Shown piece after piece: positions 39,335 through 48,579 of a stretch of DNA of 64,000 nucleotides; the first letter of the stretch is position 1, and each line of letters opens with the position of its first letter. Both the position numbers and the translations under genes were made by a program. Under the pieces are notes generated by a model. It was not told the origin of the DNA, made no database searches, and saw nothing but the letters and a program-made list of their open reading frames with translations. This DNA is from Lysobacter sp. Root916 (GTDB lineage Bacteria > Pseudomonadota > Gammaproteobacteria > Xanthomonadales > Xanthomonadaceae). The stretch lies in NCBI RefSeq assembly GCF_001429785.1, contig NZ_LMJF01000015.1, forward strand, positions 258,550 through 322,549. Reading direction: 5' to 3'.

Positions 39335-39363
39335 AAGCCCGCGCCGAAAAGCGCGGGCTTTTT
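39335..39363 (+). terminator. Attenuator terminator ahead of asnB
   Basis: Perfect 10-bp stem AAGCCCGCGC/GCGCGGGCTT (39335-39344 and 39351-39360), loop CGAAAA, followed by TTT; the last bases of the stem plus tail give five T in a row. It lies 105 bases before the asnB start codon and after the Asn-rich leader, so it should decide read-through into asnB. Confidence 0.9.
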
Positions 39364-39467
39364 CGTTTCTGGGTTGTTTACTGATCGTTCGTCCTTGAAC
39401 AAGAGCCCGGCCATCCATGGCCGGGGATTCAAAGAAAAGCAATTCAACCTCACTGGAGATTCCCCCG

Positions 39468-41147
39468 ATGTGCTCGATCCTCGGCCTGTTCGACCTCCGC
39501 CCCGGCGCCGACCTGAGACCGCTCAGGCCGCTGGCCCTGTCCCTGTCGGCGCGCCAGCGCCACCGTGGGCCCGACTGGTCCGGCGTCAGCGTCGATCCGC
39601 GCGCGCTGCTGGTCCACGAGCGGCTGGCCATCGTCGATCCCACCGGCGGTTCGCAGCCGCTGCGTTCGGCCGACGGCGAGCTCGCGCTGGCGGTCAACGG
39701 CGAGATCTACAACCACCGCGAACTCGAGCAACAGCTGCGCGCGCCCTACGCGTTCCAGACCAAGTCCGACTGCGAGGTCATCAACGCGCTCTACCGCGAG
39801 GGCGGCGACCTGGGCGAGCTGCTGAACCGCCTCAACGGCATCTTCGCCTTCGCCCTGTGGGACGCGGCGCGCGGGCGTTACGTCATCGCGCGCGATCCCT
39901 TCGGCGTGTGCCCGCTGTACTGGGGGCACGACGCCGACGGCCGCCTGTGGGTGGCCTCGGAAATGAAGGTGCTGGCGCGCCTGTGCGACGACGTCGCCGC
40001 GTTCCCGCCCGGCCACTACTACGACAGCGAGGTCGGGGTGCCGGTGAAGTACTACCAGCGGCCGTGGCGCGACTACGAGGCCACGCGCGGCGTCGAGGTC
40101 AGCAAGGAAGAATTGCGTACCGCCTTCGAGCGCGCCGTGCATCGGCAGATGATGAGCGACGTGCCTTACGGCGTGCTGCTGTCGGGCGGCTTGGATTCAT
40201 CGCTGGTGGCGGCTTGCGCGGCGCGGTTCGCGCGCCGTCGCATCGAAGAGGACGACCAGGCCGAGGCCTGGTGGCCGCGCCTGCACTCCTTCGCGATCGG
40301 CCTGGCCGGCTCGCCCGATCTGGCCGCGGCCGAGATAGCGGCACAGGCGCTGGGCACCGTGCACCACGGCTTCACTTATACCTTCGAGGAAGGCCTGGAC
40401 GTGCTGCCGGACGTGATCCAGCACATCGAAACCTACGACGTCACCACCATCCGCGCGTCCACGCCGATGTTCCTGCTGGCGCGGCGGATCAAGGCCATGG
40501 GCGTGAAGATGGTGCTGTCCGGCGAGGGCAGCGACGAGATCTTCGGCGGCTACCTCTACTTCCACAAGGCGCCGAACGCGCGCGAGTTCCACGAAGAGCT
40601 GGTGCGCAAGCTCGACGCCCTGCACAGCTTCGACTGCCTGCGCGCGAACAAATCGATGATGGCCTGGGGTGTGGAGCCGCGCGTGCCGTTCCTGGACGTC
40701 GAGTTCCTGGAGGTGGCGATGCGCATCGACGCGCAGGCCAAGATGGCCGGCAAGGGCCGGATCGAGAAGGCGGTGCTGCGCGAGGCCTTCGAAGGCTATC
40801 TGCCCGATTCCATCCTGTGGCGGCAGAAGGAACAGTTCAGCGACGGCGTCGGCTACGGCTGGATCGACGGCCTCAAGGCGCATGCCGAAGCCCAGGTCAG
40901 CGACCGCGACCTGGCCGCGGCGCCGGGTCGCTTCCCGATCAACCCGCCGCAGACCAAGGAGGCCTATTACTACCGCTCGATCTTCGAGCGCCATTTCCCG
41001 GGCACGGCCTGCGCCGAGACGGTGCCGGGCGGCAAGTCGATCGCCTGTTCCTCGCCGGCTGCGATCGCCTGGGACGCGGCCTTCGCCAATGCCGCCGACC
41101 CGTCGGGGCGCGCGGTCGCCGGCGTGCACCAAGCCGCCTTGGCCTGA
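39468..41147 (+). CDS. asnB: Asparagine synthetase B (glutamine-hydrolysing)
   Basis: Makes asparagine from aspartate, ATP and glutamine. It is 559 residues. Cys2 (MCSILGLF) is the glutaminase nucleophile, RHRGPDWSGV (about 28-37) and NGEIYNHREL (about 75-84) complete that domain, and the ATP pyrophosphatase loop LLSGGLDSSLVA is at about 235-246. The ATG at 39468 is used because Cys must be residue 2; an in-frame ATG at 39417 would bury it. GGAG is 9 bases upstream. Likely controlled by the leader/terminator at 39184-39363. Confidence 0.97.
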   Translation: MCSILGLFDLRPGADLRPLRPLALSLSARQRHRGPDWSGVSVDPRALLVHERLAIVDPTGGSQPLRSADGELALAVNGEIYNHRELEQQLRAPYAFQTKSDCEVINALYREGGDLGELLNRLNGIFAFALWDAARGRYVIARDPFGVCPLYWGHDADGRLWVASEMKVLARLCDDVAAFPPGHYYDSEVGVPVKYYQRPWRDYEATRGVEVSKEELRTAFERAVHRQMMSDVPYGVLLSGGLDSSLVAACAARFARRRIEEDDQAEAWWPRLHSFAIGLAGSPDLAAAEIAAQALGTVHHGFTYTFEEGLDVLPDVIQHIETYDVTTIRASTPMFLLARRIKAMGVKMVLSGEGSDEIFGGYLYFHKAPNAREFHEELVRKLDALHSFDCLRANKSMMAWGVEPRVPFLDVEFLEVAMRIDAQAKMAGKGRIEKAVLREAFEGYLPDSILWRQKEQFSDGVGYGWIDGLKAHAEAQVSDRDLAAAPGRFPINPPQTKEAYYYRSIFERHFPGTACAETVPGGKSIACSSPAAIAWDAAFANAADPSGRAVAGVHQAALA

Positions 41148-41199
41148 GCCGGCGCTACGACGGAACGGGCGCGGCGCTTGCCACGCCCGTGCGCTACGG

Positions 41200-41227
41200 A
41201 TCGCAGCGGCGCCGACACCGCTGCGAT
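41200..41227. terminator. Hairpin between convergent genes
   Basis: 10-bp perfect stem (ATCGCAGCGG and its complement) with an 8-base loop, just before the stop of the secreted protein gene and after asnB. There is no T-tract, so it may be a weak or factor-dependent end. Confidence 0.45.
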
Positions 41228-41234
41228 GCGGTCG

Positions 41235-41714
41235 TCAGAAGCCGCAGCCGACCCAGGTGCGGGTCAGGGTCTTGGTCTCGCTGCTGCCGCCGGGGCAGCC
41301 GACGTTGACGGTGGCGGTGCCCTTGAGTTCGCAGCCGGCGCCGATCCAGGTCCAGTAGCTCGCGATCGGCGCCTGCGAGGGATAGGAGCCGTTGCCGCTA
41401 ACGGTTTCGCTGTGGCTGTCCCAGGTCGGGTGCGCGCTGTCGCGATGCGAGCTCACTACGTACGCGGAGTACCAGCGCGGCGGTTCCGGCGGCGGGCTGA
41501 AGCCGTCGGCCGGGTTGAGGTCGGCGCTGGCGGCGACGCTGACATCGACGCCGCCTTCGGCGAAGTCCAGGTCCAGGCTCACCAGATACTTGCCGTTGCA
41601 GACGAGGATATCGCTGCTCGCATCCGGCGGCGGCGTGGCGCCGGCGGCCAGGGGTAGGGCGAGTAGGGATGCGGCGACAATCGCGGCGGAAACGCGGGTG
41701 CGGTGCTGATTCAT
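41235..41714 (-). CDS. Small secreted protein, paralogue of 43262-43729
   Basis: Not recognised. It is 159 residues with a clear signal peptide (AAIVAASLLALPLAAGA). The mature part starts TPPPDA and has four Cys (LVCNGKY, GCELKG, VGCPGG and the C-terminal WVGCGF), which could form two disulfides. The sister protein shares TPPPDA, CNGxY, YPxxP, CELxG and KTLxRTWVGCG. Both genes have AAGGATC as ribosome-binding site. They flank the Tat threonine-aldolase gene. Confidence 0.85.
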   Translation of the reverse strand: MNQHRTRVSAAIVAASLLALPLAAGATPPPDASSDILVCNGKYLVSLDLDFAEGGVDVSVAASADLNPADGFSPPPEPPRWYSAYVVSSHRDSAHPTWDSHSETVSGNGSYPSQAPIASYWTWIGAGCELKGTATVNVGCPGGSSETKTLTRTWVGCGF

Positions 41715-42033
41715 GCGGCTGATCCTTAGCGTGGTATGGGTAGCGTCGGCGACAGCGAATCTTCTTGTCCGGCGCTCCTGTGCCGGACGCCGTCGCCGGC
41801 CGTGGCGACGCGCGCATCGTGGCGCGCATCGCGATCGAGTCTAGCGTTCCAGAGCGACGCGACGTGCGCGATTTGCGGTCGTCCAGCAGTTTCCAACCGG
41901 GCGACGCCATCGGCGCCGACGTTGGGTTGTCGCGCGCGCGGCACAAGGTTTTCGGCGCGTGCCTATTCGCACGCGAACTGCGCAACGAATGCGCTGGAGT
42001 ATGATCGCGCACACCCCAATTCCGGATGCGCGC

Positions 42034-43191
42034 ATGGACAGACGCCGATTCATCGCGGTAAGCGGTTTGACGGCGGTCTCGCCCGTGCTCGCGCAAGCGG
42101 CGGCCGCGTCGGCCGCCGCCGGCGACGCCGACGCGGACTTGTTCAAGCACGTCAATTTCTACGACGACGGCCTGGGTCTGAGTTCGCGCGAGTACGCGGT
42201 GCTGCTGGAGCGCATGAGCGCCGGCGCCGGCATCGAGGCCGATAACTATTCCAACGGCGGCATCGTCGCCGAGCTGGAAGCCCGCTTCGCCAAGAAACTG
42301 GGCAAGCAGGCGGCGATGTTCGTGCCCACCGGTACGCTGGCCAACCACATCGCGCTGCGCAAGCTGGCCGGCGCCGACCGGCGCGTGCTGGTGCAGGCCG
42401 AAAGCCATTTCTACAACGACAGCGGCGACTGCGGCGAGATCCTCAGCGGGCTCAACCTGGTGCCGCTGGCGCCGGGGCGCAGCACCATCACCGTCGACGA
42501 GGCGCGCGACTGGGTCGGGCGTTCCGCCGGCGGGCGCGTGCCGATGAAGATCGGCGTCGTCTCGATCGAGTCGCCGGTGCGGCGCCGCGATCACGAGATG
42601 GCCGATTACGACGAGCTGGTGCGTCTGAGCGCCTATGCGCGCGGCGAGGGCATTCGTCTGCATCTGGACGGCGCGCGGCTGTTCAATCTGCCGTACCACT
42701 CGGGGCGCAGCCTGCAGGAACACGCGGCCTTGTTCGATACCGTGTTCGTGTCGTTGTGGAAGCACTTCAACGGCATGTCGGGGGCCATCCTGGCGGGCGA
42801 CTCGGCCTTCATCGACGGCCTGTATCACACCCGGCGCATGTTCGGCGGCTCCCTGCCGCAGGCCTGGCCGGCGGTCGCGGTGGCCGCGCAGTACGTGGAC
42901 CGTTACGAGACCGACTACGCGCAGGCCTGGCAGCTCACCGATCGCTTGTTGGCCTTGCTCGCGCAGGATCGTCGCTTCAAATCGCGCAAGCTGCCCGCGG
43001 GCACCAGCCGCTATTTCCTGGCGGTGTCCGACGACCCCCAGGCCTTCCGCGAGCGCGCCAAGCAGCGCGGTCTGTTGTTGCCCCGGCCGCATCCGCAAAC
43101 CGGCGAGTTCGCGATGCAGGTCAATCCCAGCGTGCTGCGCTCCAACGCCGAGGCGATCGCGCAGGGCTTGATCGAAGCCGCGAAGGCCTGA
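42034..43191 (+). CDS. Threonine-aldolase-like PLP enzyme with Tat signal
   Basis: Beta-eliminating lyase family (fold type I, PLP), 385 residues. The N-terminus MDRRRFIAVSGLTAV with a following Ala-rich stretch to AAASAAAG looks like a twin-arginine signal, fitting export of a folded cofactor enzyme. FVPTGTLANHIAL (about 100-112), HLDGARLFN (about 210-218, PLP Asp) and the Lys in VSLWKHFNGMSG (about 240-251) match the family. Longer starts at 42001 or 41959 are in frame but would put the Tat motif internal. Cytoplasmic threonine aldolases lack such a signal. Confidence 0.88.
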   Translation: MDRRRFIAVSGLTAVSPVLAQAAAASAAAGDADADLFKHVNFYDDGLGLSSREYAVLLERMSAGAGIEADNYSNGGIVAELEARFAKKLGKQAAMFVPTGTLANHIALRKLAGADRRVLVQAESHFYNDSGDCGEILSGLNLVPLAPGRSTITVDEARDWVGRSAGGRVPMKIGVVSIESPVRRRDHEMADYDELVRLSAYARGEGIRLHLDGARLFNLPYHSGRSLQEHAALFDTVFVSLWKHFNGMSGAILAGDSAFIDGLYHTRRMFGGSLPQAWPAVAVAAQYVDRYETDYAQAWQLTDRLLALLAQDRRFKSRKLPAGTSRYFLAVSDDPQAFRERAKQRGLLLPRPHPQTGEFAMQVNPSVLRSNAEAIAQGLIEAAKA

Positions 43192-43211
43192 GCCATCGCG
43201 CTCGCATACGA

Positions 43212-43239
43212 AACGGGCGCCGCATCGGCGGCGCCCGTT
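43212..43239. terminator. Strong hairpin between convergent genes
   Basis: 12-bp perfect stem (AACGGGCGCCGC and complement, 43212-43223 and 43228-43239), loop ATCG. It lies 20 bases after the PLP enzyme stop and 22 before the stop of the opposite gene. T-tract short. Confidence 0.7.
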
Positions 43240-43261
43240 CGTGGCGACGGCTCAAACGCGT

Positions 43262-43729
43262 TTAAAGACCGCAGCCGACCCAGGTGCGCTCCAGGGTCTT
43301 GTACTCCCACTGACCGCTAGGGCAATGCACGCTGACAACGGCGTTGCCGGCCAGTTCGCAGGTCGCGGAGCGGAACGCCATCTTGGTCGCGCTGGCCGGC
43401 GAGGTCGGGTAGGACGAGACGCCTTCCAGGTTCTGGTCGTTGGTGGACCAGGCCGAGCCCGCGTCCGGACGGTGCGAAGCCGCGGCGTAGACCGCGTAAT
43501 ACGGCGGCGCGGGCGGAAAGGGACCGACCGGTGAGCTGACCACCTTGGCCTTGGCGGCCACGGTAGCGGTGGTGCCGGTGTTGCCGAAGTCCAGCGACAT
43601 TTCGGCGAAGTAGCCGCCGTTGCAGATCGGGATTCGCGCGGTGGCGTCCGGCGGCGGCGTCGCCGCGGCGGTCAGGGGCAGCAACAGGGCCGCGGCGATC
43701 AGGGCGAGGCGAGAGTGGGAATGCTTCAT
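43262..43729 (-). CDS. Small secreted protein, paralogue of 41235-41714
   Basis: Not recognised. It is 155 residues. A signal peptide (LALIAAALLLPLTAAA) precedes TPPPDATARIPICNGGY. Cys positions and the ending KTLERTWVGCGL match the sister protein, as does the AAGGATC ribosome-binding site. The two proteins are perhaps a third identical by eye, so the duplication is not recent. The 310 bases 43730-44039 upstream carry no recognised gene. Confidence 0.85.
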   Translation of the reverse strand: MKHSHSRLALIAAALLLPLTAAATPPPDATARIPICNGGYFAEMSLDFGNTGTTATVAAKAKVVSSPVGPFPPAPPYYAVYAAASHRPDAGSAWSTNDQNLEGVSSYPTSPASATKMAFRSATCELAGNAVVSVHCPSGQWEYKTLERTWVGCGL

Positions 43730-44039
43730 GGACGCAGATCCTTGCGTTCTTAGGTGGGTAATGCCGGCAGCGGCCGTTCCTGACCGAAGCGTCCGAAGGA
43801 GCGCTGCGGCGGGACCTTCGCATGCGCGTCGGTGGCCGTCGCCGGCGGCAAAGACGGCCGCATGGCCGTCGTGCCTAGTGTCGGATCTTCAGGCGTCGTC
43901 GTGGCCGTCGTTCATGCCACGATTCCGGCGCTTCGTCGCATCGCGCGCGCGGCGCGGCATCGGGCCAATCGAGAGTTGCGTCAGGCCAAGCGAGGGGCGC
44001 GGGCGCCGCCGGCCGCCCACGGCGAGGCGGCCTCGGGCC
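43730..44039. other. Intergenic region without recognised features
   Basis: 310 bases between the tpm stop and the start of the secreted protein gene. Short frames here are Arg/Ala-rich and show no family motif. It should contain the promoter of the secreted protein gene; TACCCA about 30 bases before its ATG is shared with the sister gene at 41714 and may be part of it. Confidence 0.5.
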
Positions 44040-44696
44040 TCAGTTGCGCTCTAGCGCGTAAACCACCGTGTCCAACGCGGTCACGCCGTCGGCGATGAAG
44101 GCCGGTTGCTGGGCGAGGATGTCGCGGCGTTCCAGCGTGCGTAGCCGCCAGTCCGGCGCATACAGGCGGTAGACCTCCTGCTCTACGACCGAGAACGGCG
44201 GGCCCTGCTTCTCGTGCTGCGGATACTCCAGCGTGATCAACAGGCCGCGGCAGCCCGAGGGCAGGTGAGGGTAGAGCTCGCCCGCGTAGCGCTCCCGCAG
44301 CGGCGTCGGCAGGGCGATCAAGGCGGCGCGGTCGAACACCGCCGCGCAATCGGACAGCAGTGCGGCGTCCAGCGCGAAGGCGTCGCCGCAGATCAGTTCG
44401 ATCGCGCCGGCGCGGTAGTGGCGGCCGTAGCGCGACATCTCCACCTCGGGCGTCAGGCCGTGCTCGGCGAAGAACTCTTCGACCGCGATCCGAGACAGCT
44501 CGACGCCGAGCACGCGATGGCCCTGCGACGCGAACCAGGCCATGTCCAGGGTTTTGCCGGCCAGCGGCACGAACACCCGGCTGTCCGGCGCCAGCCCCAG
44601 CGACGGCCAATGCTTGAGCAGCAGCGGCGACGGACGGTCCTGGTGGAAACCGATCTGTCGCTCGCGCCAGCGCTGTTGCCAGAATTCCGCGTTCAT
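44040..44696 (-). CDS. tpm: Thiopurine S-methyltransferase
   Basis: SAM-dependent methyltransferase that also methylates selenium and tellurium compounds in some bacteria. It is 218 residues, exactly the family size. FWQQRWRERQIGFHQ (about 5-19), VFVPLAGKTLDMAWFASQGH (about 41-60) and VLGVELSRIAVEEFF (about 62-76) are family signatures. The ATG at 44696 (MNAEFWQQRW) is the known start pattern. 10 bases downstream of parC on the same strand. Confidence 0.95.
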   Translation of the reverse strand: MNAEFWQQRWRERQIGFHQDRPSPLLLKHWPSLGLAPDSRVFVPLAGKTLDMAWFASQGHRVLGVELSRIAVEEFFAEHGLTPEVEMSRYGRHYRAGAIELICGDAFALDAALLSDCAAVFDRAALIALPTPLRERYAGELYPHLPSGCRGLLITLEYPQHEKQGPPFSVVEQEVYRLYAPDWRLRTLERRDILAQQPAFIADGVTALDTVVYALERN

Positions 44697-44706
44697 TCCG
44701 CTTCGC

Positions 44707-46950
44707 TCACTCGACCGACAGGCCTTCGACCTTCTGCCATCCGCGCGGCAGCAGGCCGCCGCGAGTCGCGCGCGCACCGACGTAGGCATCCAGGTCCTTC
44801 CACGACAGGCTCATGGTGCGCGTGCCCGAGCGCACGCTGAGCGTCGTGCCCGGCGCGACCACCGCCACCGCGACCACGCGCTCGGTGCCGAGCTTGGCCT
44901 TGGGGATGTCGATGATCTTGTTGCCTTTGCCCTTGTCCAGCTCAGGCAGCTCCGAGACCGGGAACGCGAGCAGGTGGCCGACGTTGGTCACCGCGACCAC
45001 CCGGTCGGCCTCGACCGTGCCGACCGCGGCCGGCTGCAGCACCTTGGCGTTCGGGGTCAGCGACAGCATGGCCTTGCCGGCCTTGTTGCGGCCGGTGAGG
45101 TTTTCGAAACGGGTCACGAAGCCGTAGCCATGGCTGGACGCGAGCACGAAACGGCTGTCGTTGTCGCCGCTGGCCAGGGCCTGGAACGAAGCGCCGGCCG
45201 CGGGCGAGAAGCGCCCGGTCAGCGGCTCGCCGTTGCCGCGCGCCGAGGGCAGGCCATGGACCACGGTCGAGTAGGCGCGTCCGGTCGAATCCAGGAACGC
45301 GACCTGTTGCGTGCTGCGGCTTTTGGCCGAACCCAGCAGGCCGTCGCCGTCGCGATAGCTCAGGGTGGCCGCGTCGATGTCGTGGCCCTTGGCCGCGCGC
45401 ACCCAGCCCTTCTCGCTGAGCACCACGGTCATCGGCTCGCTGGCCACCAGCTCGGTTTCCGACAAGGCCTGCGCGGCGTCGCGCGAGACCAGCGGCGAGC
45501 GGCGCGCATCGCCGAACTTCTTGGCGTCGGCCAGCAGCTCGTCCTTCACCAGCTTCTTGAGCTTGGCCTTGCTGCCCAGGGTGGCGATCAGCTGCTCGCG
45601 TTCCTTGGCCAGCTCGGTCTGTTCGCCGCGGATCTTCATTTCCTCCAGGCGCGCGAGCTGGCGCAGCTTGGTTTCCAGGATGTAGTCGGTCTGGTCCTCA
45701 CTGAGCCCGAAGCGCTCCATCAGCACCGGACGCGGTTCGTCCTCGCTGCGGATGATGCGGATCACTTCGTCCAGGTTGAGGAACGCGATCAGCAAACCTT
45801 CCAACAGGTGCAGGCGGCGCTCGACCTTTTCCAGGCGATGGGTGAGGCGGCGGGTCACGGTGTCGGTGCGGAACACCAGCCACTCGCTGAGCAGCGTCTT
45901 CAGGCCCTTGACCTGCGGACGGCCGTCCAGGCCGATCACGTTGATGTTGACGCGGTAGCTCTTTTCCAGGTCGGTGGTCGCGAACAGGTGGCCCATCAGC
46001 TGCTCGGCATCGACGCGGTTGGAGCGCGGCACCAGCACGATCCGGGTCGGATTGGCGTGGTCGGATTCGTCACGCAGGTCTTCCAGCCAGGGCAGCTTCT
46101 TGGCGCGCATCTGCTGGGCGATCTGTTCGATGATCTTGCCCGGCGAAGCCTGGTAGGGCAGCGCGGTGATCACGAAGTTCTGCGCTTCCTTCACCCAGGT
46201 GGCGCGCGCGCGCACGCTGCCCAGGCCGGTTTCGTACATCGCGATCAGGTCGGCGCGCGGGGTGATGATCTCGGCGGTGGTCGGATAGTCCGGCCCCAGC
46301 ACGTGCTCGCACAGGTCGCGGGTGGTCGCGTCCGGGTCGTCGAGCAGGCGCACGCAGGCGCTGACGACTTCGTTGAGGTTGTGCGGCGGCACGTCGGTGG
46401 CCATGCCGACCGCGATGCCGGTGGTGCCGTTGAGCAACAGATGCGGCAGGCGCGCGGGCATCCAGGTCGGCTCTTCCAGGGTGCCGTCGAAGTTCGGCAC
46501 CCAATCGACCGTGCCGTGGCCGAGCTCGCCCAGCAGCACTTCGGCGATCGGGGTCAGCTTGGACTCGGTGTAGCGCATCGCCGCGAACGACTTGGGATCG
46601 TCGCTGGAACCGAAGTTGCCCTGGCCCTCGACCAGCGGGTAACGGTACGAGAACGGCTGGGCCATGAGGACCATGGCCTCGTAGCAAGCGCTGTCGCCGT
46701 GCGGATGGTACTTACCGATCACGTCGCCGACGGTGCGCGCGGACTTCTTGGGCTTGGCGCCGGCGTTGAGGCCGAGCTCGCTCATCGAATAGATGATGCG
46801 GCGCTGGACCGGCTTGAGGCCGTCGCCGAGGAAGGGCAGGGCGCGGTCGAGCACCACGTACATCGAATAATCGAGGTAAGCGCGCTCGGCGTACTCGCGC
46901 AGCGGGATCTGTTCGAAGCCGTGGAACACCGGACGTACGGAATCAGTCAT
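44707..46950 (-). CDS. parC: DNA topoisomerase IV subunit A
   Basis: Decatenates daughter chromosomes together with ParE. It is 747 residues. The catalytic Tyr is Y127 (FAAMRYTES), and the quinolone-resistance region GDSACYE has S87 and E91, the susceptible wild-type residues. The C-terminal beta-pinwheel (about 500-735) ends in [17 protein letters not shown] 46950 is preferred to an upstream TTG; no clear ribosome-binding site is present. Confidence 0.96.
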   Translation of the reverse strand: MTDSVRPVFHGFEQIPLREYAERAYLDYSMYVVLDRALPFLGDGLKPVQRRIIYSMSELGLNAGAKPKKSARTVGDVIGKYHPHGDSACYEAMVLMAQPFSYRYPLVEGQGNFGSSDDPKSFAAMRYTESKLTPIAEVLLGELGHGTVDWVPNFDGTLEEPTWMPARLPHLLLNGTTGIAVGMATDVPPHNLNEVVSACVRLLDDPDATTRDLCEHVLGPDYPTTAEIITPRADLIAMYETGLGSVRARATWVKEAQNFVITALPYQASPGKIIEQIAQQMRAKKLPWLEDLRDESDHANPTRIVLVPRSNRVDAEQLMGHLFATTDLEKSYRVNINVIGLDGRPQVKGLKTLLSEWLVFRTDTVTRRLTHRLEKVERRLHLLEGLLIAFLNLDEVIRIIRSEDEPRPVLMERFGLSEDQTDYILETKLRQLARLEEMKIRGEQTELAKEREQLIATLGSKAKLKKLVKDELLADAKKFGDARRSPLVSRDAAQALSETELVASEPMTVVLSEKGWVRAAKGHDIDAATLSYRDGDGLLGSAKSRSTQQVAFLDSTGRAYSTVVHGLPSARGNGEPLTGRFSPAAGASFQALASGDNDSRFVLASSHGYGFVTRFENLTGRNKAGKAMLSLTPNAKVLQPAAVGTVEADRVVAVTNVGHLLAFPVSELPELDKGKGNKIIDIPKAKLGTERVVAVAVVAPGTTLSVRSGTRTMSLSWKDLDAYVGARATRGGLLPRGWQKVEGLSVE

Positions 46951-47144
46951 GGAACGCAATCAACTCGCTAAGGCGTGACCTCACGATTCTACCCGTCGCG
47001 GTACTGAGCCGTGGCCGCGATTTCGCCGGGTCCGCACGCGCGCTGCCGTAGCCTGCGTGGCGCGGCGTAAGGGGCCTGTGCCCGGTCCCGGGCGAGCGCC
47101 GGCCTTGCCGATTTCGGCGTTGAGCCGGCGTTGTGACAAAACCG

Positions 47145-47176
47145 TTGACAGCCGCCTCACCGCAACGCAACATACG
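47145..47176 (+). promoter_or_regulatory. Probable tRNA-Leu promoter
   Basis: Consensus -35 TTGACA at 47145-47150. The -10 is less clear: AACATA/CATACG around 47169-47176 at 18-20 bases. It lies about 30 bases before the mature tRNA. Confidence 0.5.
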
Positions 47177-47207
47177 CCTCCTCGCAGCGCCAACGGCGTT
47201 GCGATAG

Positions 47208-47292
<85 letters not shown>

Positions 47293-47300
47293 CTATTCAG

Positions 47301-47328
47301 AAAAACCCCTGAGAAATCAGGGGTTTTT
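47301..47328 (+). terminator. Intrinsic terminator of the tRNA
   Basis: 12-bp perfect stem AAAAACCCCTGA/TCAGGGGTTTTT with loop GAAA, 8 bases after the CCA end. Confidence 0.95.
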
Positions 47329-48052
47329 CGTTTTCAGGGCCCGGTGCGCACCGGCGCATGGATAGCGCACTTGGTCGTAGTTGCGCAGCGCGGCGCCCCG
47401 CAGCGGCGACAGCGCGGTGCCGCGCAGTTGGCCCTGGCGAACAGCCGGCCGGACCGCCCTCGATCGAGCGCACCACGAACGCGACCACCGGGTCGCCCAG
47501 GCCGATCAGGCGCAGGAACGACTCGCCGCTGCAATTGGCGTGGCGGCCGCCTCGTGGTAGCCGCCCGGTCACCACAGTCGGTCCCGGCGACGGCGGCTTG
47601 ATCTGCGTCGACAGACGGCGCCGACGACATCCAACACCGCGGCGACGATCTCGCCGACGACGGGACACCACCCACAGCGCTTCCAGTATCGCCACGGCGT
47701 CGACGCGGGCGGTTTCGAATATCTGCCGCGCGAGCCCGCTTGCAGAACCCGGCGGGCGGCCAGGCAGTGGCCCCTGCATCTGCTCAGGGAATTACCTGCG
47801 GATGCTTGCGACGGTCTCGCCGACGGACCTGCGGATTTCCTTGAAACGTTCCTCGACCTGCCGGCGGATCATTGCCATGGCCGTTACTGCCGCTGAGTGC
47901 TCCAAGGCGGGGAACGCCGCGCGCGCAGCGCTTCGGCCCGCCGCATGCTGGCGCCCGTGCCTGCCCGCCGGCGGCGACCGGCGCTATCCTGTGGCAAGTG
48001 GAACGGGGCTGCCTGCGGCTTCGAGGCGCGCGGCAGCCACAAGGAGAACGGA
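47329..48052. other. 724-base stretch without a supported gene
   Basis: Long frames exist on both strands but are Arg/Pro-rich shadows without motifs. A 28-residue minus-strand frame at 47792-47878 (MAMIRRQVEERFKEIRRSVG...) reads like an amphipathic helix and may be the start of a decayed gene. The region separates the tRNA-Leu gene from the toxin/immunity pair, a typical place for decayed insertions, but no repeat of the tRNA 3' end or integrase was seen. Confidence 0.5.
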
Positions 48053-48562
48053 ATGTTCGATCGAAGCGTCCGGCGCAAGGCCTGGACGATGCTGTGCCTG
48101 GCCGGCTTGGCCTTGTCGGGCGGCGCTTGCTCGGCGCAGCACAAGCGACCGACGACGAAAGCGGCCGCGACGGACGCCGGCGCCGATGCGTTCGCCGGCG
48201 ACTGGGGTTTCAGCACCCGCTGCTACAAGGGCCACTATGTCGGCATCACGCTCACGCGCGATGGCGATGGCTATACCGGGACCTGGAGCGACGGCACCGA
48301 CATCTGGGGCTCGGACGGCAGTTTTCGCGGCGCGCAAAAGGACGGCAAGCTGGAAGTAGATGCTTGTACGACGACCGAGCAGCGCGGCGGCTACGCGCGC
48401 TGTCCGGCCTATACGCCCAACACCGCTTATTTCGTTCGCAGCGGCGAGCGATTGGTGTGGTATCGCCGGGAAGGCGAAATGGTCGACGAATATCTCACCC
48501 TAGATCGTCAACCGGCCGATCAGGTGCCGGTCACCGATTCGGAAGAAGTCTGCGATGAGTGA
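48053..48562 (+). CDS. Probable lipoprotein immunity protein (X-Tfi candidate)
   Basis: 169 residues. The N-terminus RRKAWTMLCLAGLALSGGACSAQ is a signal with a Cys at residue 26, an approximate lipobox (GGAC rather than L-x-G-C). The mature part has Trp/Gly-rich beta sequence (GDWGFSTRCYKGHYVGITL, GTWSDGTDIWGSDG) and three further Cys. AAGGAG precedes the ATG. It stops 17 bases before the toxin ATG. Xanthomonadales T4SS effectors are usually paired with such periplasmic lipoprotein inhibitors; the role is inferred from that pairing. Confidence 0.8.
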   Translation: MFDRSVRRKAWTMLCLAGLALSGGACSAQHKRPTTKAAATDAGADAFAGDWGFSTRCYKGHYVGITLTRDGDGYTGTWSDGTDIWGSDGSFRGAQKDGKLEVDACTTTEQRGGYARCPAYTPNTAYFVRSGERLVWYRREGEMVDEYLTLDRQPADQVPVTDSEEVCDE

Positions 48563-48579
48563 GCCCAGGAGGGGCGCCC

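Noticed and set aside
47297-47779. 160-residue minus-strand frame after the tRNA
   Set aside because: It runs into the tRNA terminator, has no ribosome-binding site and no recognisable motif; listed only as unassigned sequence.
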